8,704 nt of DNA. Origin: Bacillota bacterium (GTDB lineage: Bacteria > Bacillota > Clostridia > Lachnospirales > Cellulosilyticaceae). Below the pieces are notes generated by a model. The model was given only the letters and a program-made list of their open reading frames with translations, made no database searches and was not told the origin of the DNA. Positions 1 through 6,459 of the stretch are shown here, piece by piece. Numbering within the stretch: the stretch's first letter is position 1; the number at the start of each line of letters is the position of its first letter. The stretch is from assembly GCA_023410675.1 (NCBI GenBank), contig JAEYPM010000061.1, forward strand, positions 1 through 8,704, in the 5' to 3' direction. The position numbers were made by a program, and so were the translations under genes.

Positions 1-1218
1 AAAGAAAATATAGGAGTCAAAGAAATATTCGAAATATCAGGAAACAGAGTTGAAGATCATCCTTCAATTGTCAATCTGCTATGGGAAAGAAATAACAGAC
101 CTGAAGATTTTAATCGTATTGATAAAGTCCTGACTATAGATGGATATATCCGCCTAAAGTTAACAGGTATAGCAACAGCCAACTATACAGCAGGAGCTTT
201 TTATGGTGTTGCCTACAATGTTGTAAAAAATAAATTTGAGCAGCATATCTTAGATAAGCTTCAGCTAAATAAAAGTATTTTCCCTGATATGTATCCTTGC
301 GAAGCAGTAATAGGAACTGTTACTAAAGAAGCAGCGAGTGAAGCAGGACTTGCTGCAGGAATTCCTGTGGTAGCAGGTCAAGTAGATTGTAACGCAGGCT
401 GGGTAGGGGGAGGAGCTACTAGCGTTGGCGATGTTCAGATGAATTTAGGAACATGTGGCAACTTTGGCGTCATTCATAAGGATATCAATAGATTTATGGA
501 TACGATGTTTAATATTCCTTACACCATAAATTCAGAGGATACTTATATAACAATAGCCACAACAACTACAGGGGGTCAATCCCTTAGATATATAAGAGAT
601 CAATTTTCTCATTTAGAAATAGCTATGGAAAAGATAGTGCCAGGATATGACGCCTATGATTATCTGAACATGGAAGCAGAGAAGGTTAACCCAGGAAGTG
701 ATGGATTAATTATTTTACCTTATCTTATGGGAGAAAGAACGCCTATTTGGGACAATGATGCAAAGGGTGTTGTCTTTGGATTATCTCTCCACCATACAAA
801 AGCTCACTTTGTAAGAGCGATGATGGAAGCAGTCGCTTATGCTTTATATGATTCTTTTAGATTAATAAAAGAAAGTGGGATAAAGATTAATTATCCTATT
901 GTATGTAATGAAGGCGGAGCAAAAAGTAAGCTTTGGAGAAGTATTATTACAGATGTATTTAACGTCCCTACAGTAATGTTAAAGAATAGGGTTGGAGCAC
1001 CTTTTGGTGATGCTATTTTAGCAGGAGTTGGTGTTGGTATATTTAAAGATTATTCTATTGCTAAAGAAAAAGCAGAATACGTAGATAAGATGGAGCCAAA
1101 CCTAGAAAATCATAAAATATATATGGAATACTTTGAGGTTTACAAAAATATTTATGAACATCTAAAAGAGGACTTTAAGGACCTGGCTAAAATAAACAAG
1201 AAGGAGTATAGCAAATGA
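1..1218 (+). CDS. FGGY-family carbohydrate kinase, 5'-truncated by window edge
   Basis: The reading frame is open from base 1 with no stop, so the true start lies upstream; 405 residues are visible and about 90-100 are missing compared with the usual ~500 of the family. FGGY kinases transfer phosphate from ATP to a sugar, ketose or polyol hydroxyl in the cytoplasm. The likely catalytic base is Asp129 in GQVDCNAG; the nucleotide-domain motif NLGTCGN follows, then LMGERTPIW, the C-terminal family signature around NEGGAKSKLW (303-312) and GAPFGDAILAG (332-342). These resemble xylulokinase and erythritol/erythrulose-type kinases, but the substrate cannot be read from sequence. The stop overlaps the start of the next gene (ATGA), implying translational coupling to the RpiB-like isomerase. 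In this operon it is the best candidate for phosphorylating the ketose (inference). Assignment to FGGY is secure; specificity is open. Confidence 0.92.
   Translation, partial: KENIGVKEIFEISGNRVEDHPSIVNLLWERNNRPEDFNRIDKVLTIDGYIRLKLTGIATANYTAGAFYGVAYNVVKNKFEQHILDKLQLNKSIFPDMYPCEAVIGTVTKEAASEAGLAAGIPVVAGQVDCNAGWVGGGATSVGDVQMNLGTCGNFGVIHKDINRFMDTMFNIPYTINSEDTYITIATTTTGGQSLRYIRDQFSHLEIAMEKIVPGYDAYDYLNMEAEKVNPGSDGLIILPYLMGERTPIWDNDAKGVVFGLSLHHTKAHFVRAMMEAVAYALYDSFRLIKESGIKINYPIVCNEGGAKSKLWRSIITDVFNVPTVMLKNRVGAPFGDAILAGVGVGIFKDYSIAKEKAEYVDKMEPNLENHKIYMEYFEVYKNIYEHLKEDFKDLAKINKKEYSK
1201..1206 (+). promoter_or_regulatory. Ribosome binding site of the RpiB-like gene
   Basis: AAGGAG lies eight bases before ATG 1215, inside the end of the kinase gene. 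It fixes the start of the isomerase and supports coupled translation through the ATGA overlap. Confidence 0.75.
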
Positions 1219-1679
1219 AAACAATTGTAATTGGCTGTGATAATGCAGGGGTGGAATTTAAAAAGACTATCCTTTCTATATTAGAAGGTAAGGGAATTGC
1301 TTACGAAGATGTAGGCGTAGCACAGGCAAGTGATACAACAGCTTATGCAGATATAGCAGCATGTGTGGCTCATAAGATCCTTGAAAGTGGTAATACAAAA
1401 CAAGGCATCTTAATTTGTGGGACAGGTATTGGGATGGCAATTACAGCGAATAAGTTTCCTGGTATTTATGCAGCAGTGTGCCATGATATTTTTTCAGCTG
1501 AAAGAGCAAGGCTAAGTAATGACTGTAATGTTATTACAATGGGAGCAAGGATTATTGCACCGCAGCTTGCAGCAAAAATCCTAGAGGAATGGTTAAGCTT
1601 AGAATTTATCCCTGGTCCGTCAAGTGAAAAAATTCAGCGCGTTAAGGAATATGAAAAGCAAAACTTTTTGACTATTTAA
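1215..1679 (+). CDS. eryI: RpiB/LacAB-family sugar-phosphate isomerase, EryI/DerI-like (D-erythrulose-4-phosphate isomerase candidate)
   Basis: This 154-residue protein has the normal RpiB length and fold motifs: IGCDNAG near the N-terminus, the active-site cysteine Cys68 in GILICGTGIGM, and MGARII. Several residues differ from ribose-5-phosphate isomerase B. The DHAG motif is DNAG (Asn10), the ring-opening His (His99 of E. coli RpiB) aligns with Ser101, and the phosphate-binding GGRH loop is replaced by GPSSEKI (134-140), with Arg142 kept. SAERARLSN and ITMGARII match what I recall of EryI/DerI, which convert D-erythrulose 4-phosphate to D-erythrose 4-phosphate. Loss of the ring-opening His fits a substrate that cannot form a ring, such as a tetrulose 4-phosphate (inference). 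It is coupled to the FGGY kinase and sits two genes before an EryH-like isomerase, the same pair as in the Brucella erythritol pathway. The alternative is another acyclic or longer sugar phosphate. Family is certain; sub-family likely. Confidence 0.85.
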   Translation: MKTIVIGCDNAGVEFKKTILSILEGKGIAYEDVGVAQASDTTAYADIAACVAHKILESGNTKQGILICGTGIGMAITANKFPGIYAAVCHDIFSAERARLSNDCNVITMGARIIAPQLAAKILEEWLSLEFIPGPSSEKIQRVKEYEKQNFLTI

Positions 1680-1691
1680 ATAATACAGTGT

Positions 1692-1697
1692 GGGAGG
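1692..1697 (+). promoter_or_regulatory. Ribosome binding site deciding the start at 1706
   Basis: GGGAGG lies eight bases before ATG 1706. An in-frame GTG at 1688 would place this site inside the coding region and has no site of its own, so ATG 1706 is preferred. Confidence 0.75.
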
Positions 1698-1705
1698 ATA
1701 CAGCT

Positions 1706-3118
1706 ATGAATAAAGGAACTTTTGGTGTAATAGTTGGAACAAGGGGTTTTTTTAGTCCAAAACTTGCACGAGAGGGGAGAGAAGAACTCCTTTCTAAACT
1801 TGAAACGTTAGGATATGACGTAATATGTCTTACAGAGGAAGATACAGCTTATGGTGTTGTTGAAACGCTAGAAGATGCCAAAAAATGTGCTATGCTATTT
1901 AAAGATAATGAAGAAAAAATTCAAGGAATTATTGTATCTTTGCCAAATTTTGGGGATGAAGTAGGCATTGTGAGTGCTATAAATATGTCAAAGCTGAATG
2001 TTCCTATTTTGGTTCAGGCATGTGATGATGACCTAAGTAAGATGGATATTTCAGGAAGAAGAGATGCATTTTGTGGAAAGCTTTCTGTGTGCAATAATTT
2101 TTATCAATATAACATTTTGTTTACAGATACAACGCTTCATACATGCAGTATAGATAGCAAGATATTTACTGAGGATATAGAATTATTTTCAAGGGTGTGC
2201 CGTGTTGTCAAAGGATTAAGAGGAGCTAGGATTGCACAAATTGGAACAAGACCAATGGCTTTTCAAACTGTACGGTACTCTGAAAAACTTCTTCAAAACT
2301 CAGGCATTACAGTTGTCCCTGTCGACTTATCAGAGATTATATTTGCAGCAAAGGATATGGAAACAAATGAAGAGGTCCTTCAAACAGTAGAGAAAATAAA
2401 AGCTTATGGACAAGTGGACGGTTCGTCAAGTCAGGAAAATATGATTAAGTCAGCAAAGCTTTATTTAACAATCAAAACTTGGATGGAAAAAAATGAGTGT
2501 GTAGCCGGAACCATTCAGTGCTGGGATTCTCTTCAAAACAATTATGGATGTGCAAGTTGTCTACCTATGAGTATGTTAGGAGAAGAAGGAATTCCTATGG
2601 CATGTGAAGTAGATGTGGCAGGGGCAGTAACGATGTATGCACTTTATTTAGCTTCTATGCAGCCAGTGGGGTATTTGGACTGGAATAACAACTATGGTGA
2701 TGACAGAGATAAATGCATAGGCATCCACTGCTCAAACTATCCAAAAAGTTTTATTGGACAATCCTTTGAAATAGGACATCTTGATATACTAGGAAATAGT
2801 CTTGGAAAAGAGAAATGCTTTGGTGCATGTAAGGCAAATGTAGCATCTGGAGCTATGACCTTTGCAAAGCTTTCTACAGATGATGCAAAAGGTAAAATAA
2901 AGATTTATGTAGGAGATGGGGAATTTACTAGCGATCCAGTAAATACATTAGGCGGCGTAGCGGTATGTAAGGTAAACAATCTTCAAGGACTTATGAAATA
3001 CATTTGCAAAAATGGCTTTGAACATCATGTAGCTATGAGTAGAGGAAGCTCTGCAATTGTTTTAGAAGAAGCCCTAGGGAAATATATGGGATGGGAAGTA
3101 TACAATCATAATAAATAA
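1706..3118 (+). CDS. L-fucose/L-arabinose isomerase-family protein, probable aldose-ketose isomerase
   Basis: The 470-residue protein starts at ATG 1706 (not GTG 1688) because of the GGGAGG site between them. It has the N-terminal Rossmann-like region typical of this family (GVIVGTRGFF at 7-16) and a C-terminal half resembling the L-fucose isomerase C-terminal domain. Candidate Mn2+/catalytic residues are Glu301 (CEVDVAGA), Asp325 (LDWNNN) and His341 (IHCSNYP), with a late EHH at 439-441; these assignments are by eye. The family interconverts aldoses and ketoses, and it also includes members acting on sugars other than fucose and arabinose. At 470 residues it is shorter than E. coli FucI (~590), so it is a divergent member. 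The gap after the RpiB-like gene is 26 bases. In this operon it could make the ketose that the FGGY kinase phosphorylates (inference). It is notably rich in cysteine. The substrate is unknown. Confidence 0.85.
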   Translation: MNKGTFGVIVGTRGFFSPKLAREGREELLSKLETLGYDVICLTEEDTAYGVVETLEDAKKCAMLFKDNEEKIQGIIVSLPNFGDEVGIVSAINMSKLNVPILVQACDDDLSKMDISGRRDAFCGKLSVCNNFYQYNILFTDTTLHTCSIDSKIFTEDIELFSRVCRVVKGLRGARIAQIGTRPMAFQTVRYSEKLLQNSGITVVPVDLSEIIFAAKDMETNEEVLQTVEKIKAYGQVDGSSSQENMIKSAKLYLTIKTWMEKNECVAGTIQCWDSLQNNYGCASCLPMSMLGEEGIPMACEVDVAGAVTMYALYLASMQPVGYLDWNNNYGDDRDKCIGIHCSNYPKSFIGQSFEIGHLDILGNSLGKEKCFGACKANVASGAMTFAKLSTDDAKGKIKIYVGDGEFTSDPVNTLGGVAVCKVNNLQGLMKYICKNGFEHHVAMSRGSSAIVLEEALGKYMGWEVYNHNK

Positions 3119-3140
3119 ATTACTGCCATGATAAGTATGG

Positions 3141-3152
3141 AAGAAGGTGATC
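3141..3152 (+). promoter_or_regulatory. Strong Shine-Dalgarno sequence overlapping the supposed GTG start
   Basis: AAGAAGGTGATC matches the extended anti-Shine-Dalgarno complement (AGGAGGTGATCC) over an eight-base run, AGGTGATC, plus flanking matches. The only standard in-frame start codon close by, GTG 3147, lies inside it. Spacing favours initiation a few bases later, at ATT 3153 or ATA 3156. Confidence 0.6.
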
Positions 3153-3914
3153 ATTATAAAAAAGTTTTTGCTTGGTACGAACTGGAAAATGCACAAAACA
3201 ATGAAAGAAGCAATTGCCTATATTATGGAACTTAAGGAACTTACAAAAGCGTACGAACAGTTTCAATTTTTTGTTATTCCGCCTTACACAGATTTAAAAG
3301 AAGTAAGAAAATTATTAAGTGGCAATCAAATATTTGTAGGTGCACAAAATATGCACTGGGCTGATGAAGGGGCTTATACAGGAGAAATATCCCCTAAAAT
3401 GCTTAAGGAAATAGGTATTGATCTAATAGAACTCGGTCACTCTGAAAGAAGGCAGTATTACAATGAAAATGATTTTGATTTAAATAAGAAGTTAAAGGCT
3501 GCTCTTAGCTATGGTTTTATCCCTCTTTTATGTATTGGGGAATATAGTTATGATAAACAGTATGGTGTAACAAAGGAGGTGCTTAGTAGGCAGATTAAAA
3601 TAGCACTTCATGATGTTAGTAGTCAGGATGTTAAAAAAGTATGGATTGCTTACGAGCCTGTATGGGCTATTGGTGAAAATGGCATACCTGCGGATACAGA
3701 ATATGTTGACAAAGTACATTCAGATATCCGAAGGGTTCTTACAAAAATTTATGGAGAAGAAATTGCAAAAGAAATTCCTATTCTTTATGGAGGCAGTGTA
3801 AATAAAGAAAATGCACGAGCTCTGTCAAAGCTTATAGATGTAGATGGACTTTTTATTGGAAGATCTGCGTGGGATAACCATAAGTTTAAAGAAATTATGG
3901 AATTACTTTCCTAG
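3147..3914 (+). CDS. eryH: Triosephosphate isomerase-family protein, EryH/LerI-like (L-erythrulose-1-phosphate isomerase candidate)
   Basis: Numbered from GTG 3147 (255 residues), the TIM catalytic set is intact: Lys14 in NWKM, His98 in GHSERR, Glu170 in YEPVWAIG, and the phosphate loop YGGSV. Features that separate it from glycolytic TpiA are GTNWKM instead of GNWKMN, AQNMHWADEGAYTGE (66-80), an altered loop 6, WAIGENGIPA instead of WAIGTGKTA, and the C-terminal LFIGRSAWD. I recall these as traits of EryH/LerI (TpiA2), which moves the carbonyl of L-erythrulose 1-phosphate to give D-erythrulose 4-phosphate. Lying beside an EryI-like isomerase and a sugar kinase, it is best read as a tetrose-pathway isomerase, not the housekeeping TIM. 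The start is uncertain: the ribosome binding site covers GTG 3147, so translation may begin at ATA 3156 (giving MKKFLLGTNWKM) or ATT 3153. Residual activity on glyceraldehyde 3-phosphate is possible. Confidence 0.88.
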   Translation: MIIIKKFLLGTNWKMHKTMKEAIAYIMELKELTKAYEQFQFFVIPPYTDLKEVRKLLSGNQIFVGAQNMHWADEGAYTGEISPKMLKEIGIDLIELGHSERRQYYNENDFDLNKKLKAALSYGFIPLLCIGEYSYDKQYGVTKEVLSRQIKIALHDVSSQDVKKVWIAYEPVWAIGENGIPADTEYVDKVHSDIRRVLTKIYGEEIAKEIPILYGGSVNKENARALSKLIDVDGLFIGRSAWDNHKFKEIMELLS

Positions 3915-3954
3915 TATTTTATTGTGTGATTAGTACAGACTGTTGATTTTAGTA

Positions 3955-3959
3955 GGAGG
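3955..3959 (+). promoter_or_regulatory. Ribosome binding site deciding the phosphofructokinase start
   Basis: GGAGG lies seven bases before ATG 3967. An in-frame TTG at 3943 is upstream of this site and has none of its own, so the eight extra N-terminal residues it would add are rejected. Confidence 0.75.
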
Positions 3960-3966
3960 AAATAGG

Positions 3967-5211
3967 ATGATGTTTGGAAATTGTATTGTAGCACAATCAG
4001 GAGGACCAACTGCTGTTATTAATGCAAGTGCATGTGGTGCTATTATAGAAGCTCTAGATCAAAAGTGTATGAAAAACATTTATGGCTCACAAAATGGAAT
4101 AGAAGGCATTATAAATGAAGATCTCTTTGACTTAAGAAAAGAAGATATTAGAGAAATTAAACGGCTAAAAAACACACCAGCTTCTGCACTGGGATCTTGT
4201 AGATATCATCTTCCAAATATAGAAGAGGGTAAGGAAATTTATGATAAGATCTTTAAAGTATTTAAAGCCCATGAAATTCGATATTTTTTTTACATTGGCG
4301 GAAATGATTCCATGGATACTATAAATAAGATAACACAATATGCCAAGCAAGTGGACTATAAACTCTATGCTATTGGTGTGCCCAAAACCATAGATAATGA
4401 TTTAATGAACACAGATCACTGCCCAGGATATGGGAGTAGTGCAAAATATATTGCAACAAGTATCTTAGAAATAGCTGAGGATGCACGTGTTTATAATTCT
4501 GGTATTGTAACAATTGTTGAAGTAATGGGGCGTAATGCAGGATGGTTAGCTGCTGCTGGTGCATTAGCTGTGAATCAAAGAGAAAAAGCAGTGGATCTCA
4601 TCTACCTTCCAGAAGTTGTATTTGATTTTGATAAGTTTCACCAAGATGTAGAAAATGCATATAAATTAAAGGGTAAAGTTATAATAGTAGTATCTGAAGG
4701 TATTAAAGGGAAAAATGGGAATTATATCTTAGAGCAAAAGACTCAAAGTCATGATATATTTGGACATAGTCAGCTAGGAGGAGTAGGACAAATGTTAGGG
4801 GACTATGTCATGAAGCATATTACGAAGCGAGTAAAAGTTGTTACCTATGGTGTTTTACAAAGATGTAGTGCACACTGCACTTCTAAAACAGATAGTGATG
4901 AAGCATTTATGCTTGGAACAGAAGCAGTTAAAGAAGCTGTAAATGGGAATACAGGGTATATGATTGGGCTTGAAAGAATAAGTAATACGCCATACAGATG
5001 TAAAACAAAACTCATTGACCTTAGTCAAGTGGCTAATCTTGAAAAGAAAATCCCTAAGAAATGGATAAATGAAGAGGGGAATTATGTAACAGAGGATTGT
5101 ATACAATACATGATGCCACTTATAGAAGGAGATTGTTATCCATCTTCAGAAAAAGGATTGCCAGTATTTGCAAGGCTCTCAAAATGTTTTGTGGATAAGA
5201 CGAACGTTTAA
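3967..5211 (+). CDS. pfp: Phosphofructokinase with pyrophosphate-type signature (PPi-PFK)
   Basis: The 414-residue protein starts at ATG 3967 (an ATG also follows at 3970) and carries the phosphofructokinase fold: QSGGPTAVIN (10-19), GGNDS (111-115), PKTIDND (139-145, with Asp143 as catalytic base) and VMGRNAGW (186-193). Two positions define the phosphoryl donor: E. coli PfkA (ATP) has Gly104 and Gly124, while PPi enzymes have Asp and Lys. Here they are Asp114 and Lys140, so PPi use is predicted. The usual reaction is fructose 6-phosphate + PPi to fructose 1,6-bisphosphate, and it is reversible. In clostridia without transaldolase, PPi-PFK also phosphorylates sedoheptulose 7-phosphate, which links erythrose 4-phosphate to glycolysis through aldolase. 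Next to EryH/EryI-like genes, that role is attractive (inference). The gap to the M24-like gene is 25 bases, consistent with one operon. Confidence 0.9.
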   Translation: MMFGNCIVAQSGGPTAVINASACGAIIEALDQKCMKNIYGSQNGIEGIINEDLFDLRKEDIREIKRLKNTPASALGSCRYHLPNIEEGKEIYDKIFKVFKAHEIRYFFYIGGNDSMDTINKITQYAKQVDYKLYAIGVPKTIDNDLMNTDHCPGYGSSAKYIATSILEIAEDARVYNSGIVTIVEVMGRNAGWLAAAGALAVNQREKAVDLIYLPEVVFDFDKFHQDVENAYKLKGKVIIVVSEGIKGKNGNYILEQKTQSHDIFGHSQLGGVGQMLGDYVMKHITKRVKVVTYGVLQRCSAHCTSKTDSDEAFMLGTEAVKEAVNGNTGYMIGLERISNTPYRCKTKLIDLSQVANLEKKIPKKWINEEGNYVTEDCIQYMMPLIEGDCYPSSEKGLPVFARLSKCFVDKTNV

Positions 5212-5220
5212 GATGCCTTA

Positions 5221-5227
5221 GAGGAGG
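5221..5227 (+). promoter_or_regulatory. Ribosome binding site for the GTG-started M24-fold gene
   Basis: GAGGAGG lies nine bases before GTG 5237. The nearby ATG at 5244 is out of frame, so a GTG start is the only good choice. Confidence 0.75.
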
Positions 5228-5236
5228 AAGAAAAAA

Positions 5237-6331
5237 GTGAAATATGAAGTAGAGCAAAAGTATCAGCGAATAAATAATTATCTACAAAAAAATAACTATG
5301 ATGCTCTAGTTATAGGAAGAAAAGATAATTTTTCATGGATTACTTTTGGTGGTAGCAATGAAGTGGTATGGGATACAGAATATGGATTTTGTATTTTAAT
5401 TATTACAAAAGAAAATAAGTATTGTATTGCCCAAGTGATGGATGGAGATCGTATTATGCAGGAAGAATTAAGGGATCATGATTATACGTATATACCTCTT
5501 AAGTGGTATGAAGTGTCTCCTCTAAATAAAGCAAAACAATTATTAGAAGGAAAGAAAATACTATCCGATATAGATTTAGGAATAGGAACATACAATGTAA
5601 ACGAGGTCTATGACCTCCATTTCCCTTTATTTGATAGTGAAATAGATAGGCTTAGAATTTTAGGTCAAGAAGTCGATGAAATGCTTTATGATTTAGCTAA
5701 GGAAGTTATACCTGGCATGACAGAGATAGAAGTTAAAAATAGGCTTATTGCTCATGCATCAAAAAGAGACATGCGTTTAAGTGTTGCATTAGTTGGCAGT
5801 GACGAAAGAATCAGTAACTTTAGACATCCTACCCCAACGAATAAAAAAGTAGAAAACTGTGTGCTTATTACGCCAAGTATTCATAAGTGGGGGCTACATG
5901 CTAACATCGCCAGGATGATTGCGTTTGGAAAGGCTTTGCAAGATACAAAAAAGCGTTATGAAGATGCATGTTATATTGGAGCAACCTGCATGAGTTTATG
6001 CAAAAAGGGCATAAAACACAGTCAAGTTTTAGACATGCAAAAGGAACTATACACGCAATTTGGATATAGCGACGAATGGGAAAAGCATTTTCAAGGTGGC
6101 TTAACAGGATATATGATTTCAAATTTATCAAGAACTCTTGATAAAGAAGCTACCATTGGTGATGGCCAGGCATATGAATGGTTTATTACCATAACAGGTG
6201 CAAAAAGTGCAGAGCTAGGAATAAATATAGGAAACAAAAGAGAAATCTTATCTACAGGCTATTCTTGGCCTACAAAAACAATTAAGGTGGGCGATCAATC
6301 TTTTAGATTCCCAGTACTTCTCGTAAAGTAA
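5237..6331 (+). CDS. Creatinase/aminopeptidase P-fold (M24) protein, metal site apparently lost
   Basis: The 364-residue protein starts at GTG. It has the two-part layout of Xaa-Pro peptidases: an N-terminal creatinase-like domain (about 1-130; YDALVIGRKDNFSWITFGG) and a C-terminal pita-bread domain (about 140-364; EVIPGMTEIEVKNRL at 156-170). Aligned by eye, the five metal ligands of active M24 enzymes are poorly kept. The first Asp is Thr212 (LITPS), the second Asp is Asn223 (HANIARM), and the ligand His is probably Gly288 after His284. Only glutamates at about 314 and 326 may remain, and the EPG motif is EWF. It is therefore probably not a metallopeptidase; a creatinase-like metal-independent reaction or a binding role is possible. 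Its place as the last gene of a sugar operon suggests a job in that pathway, but the function is unknown. His197 in FRHPTP aligns with the conserved substrate-side His. Confidence 0.8.
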   Translation: MKYEVEQKYQRINNYLQKNNYDALVIGRKDNFSWITFGGSNEVVWDTEYGFCILIITKENKYCIAQVMDGDRIMQEELRDHDYTYIPLKWYEVSPLNKAKQLLEGKKILSDIDLGIGTYNVNEVYDLHFPLFDSEIDRLRILGQEVDEMLYDLAKEVIPGMTEIEVKNRLIAHASKRDMRLSVALVGSDERISNFRHPTPTNKKVENCVLITPSIHKWGLHANIARMIAFGKALQDTKKRYEDACYIGATCMSLCKKGIKHSQVLDMQKELYTQFGYSDEWEKHFQGGLTGYMISNLSRTLDKEATIGDGQAYEWFITITGAKSAELGINIGNKREILSTGYSWPTKTIKVGDQSFRFPVLLVK

Positions 6332-6380
6332 CCGAAGCAATCTAAAGCTCTTTTAATCTAAAATAACAAATATTTAAATT

Positions 6381-6416
6381 AAGGCAGTGCATACTAAATA
6401 GAGGATGTACTGCTTT
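6381..6416 (+). terminator. 12-bp hairpin between the sugar operon and the two-component genes (possible terminator/attenuator)
   Basis: AAGGCAGTGCAT (6381-6392) pairs along its full length with ATGTACTGCTTT (6405-6416), with two G-T wobbles and a 12-base loop. It lies 49 bases after the M24-fold gene. The T-run is only three, followed by GTGATT, so it may be a weak terminator, an RNA-stability element or a partial read-through point that lowers expression of the downstream kinase. The rest of the gap 6332-6459 is AT-rich; no convincing promoter was found. Confidence 0.5.
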
Positions 6417-6459
6417 GTGATTAATACAAAATATTTAAAACAAAAAGATGGGAAGAAAT

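Noticed and set aside
3128..3235. Small + strand frame from ATG 3128 (about 35 codons) overlapping the start of the TIM gene, considered as a leader peptide or frameshift source
   Set aside because: It has no good ribosome binding site, and the A-rich run after it would need a +1 shift, opposite to the usual slip at such a site.
3610..3801. + strand open frame of 63 codons inside the TIM gene
   Set aside because: It is out of frame with the catalytic TIM motifs and matches nothing.
3932..3944. ACAGACTGT mini-palindrome before the PFK gene as an operator
   Set aside because: Four-base arms around one base are expected by chance, with no second copy seen.
3528..5106. Minus-strand open frames opposite the TIM and PFK genes (3528-3719, 4165-4350, 4370-4564, 4855-5106)
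   Set aside because: They are short, match no family, have low-complexity hydrophobic or basic composition and lie fully inside well-supported genes.
6332..6459. Promoter for the two-component genes (TTGTGA at 6415-6420, TAAAAT at 6359-6364)
   Set aside because: Neither hexamer has a partner at 16-18 base spacing that resembles a consensus; the region is too AT-rich to call by eye.
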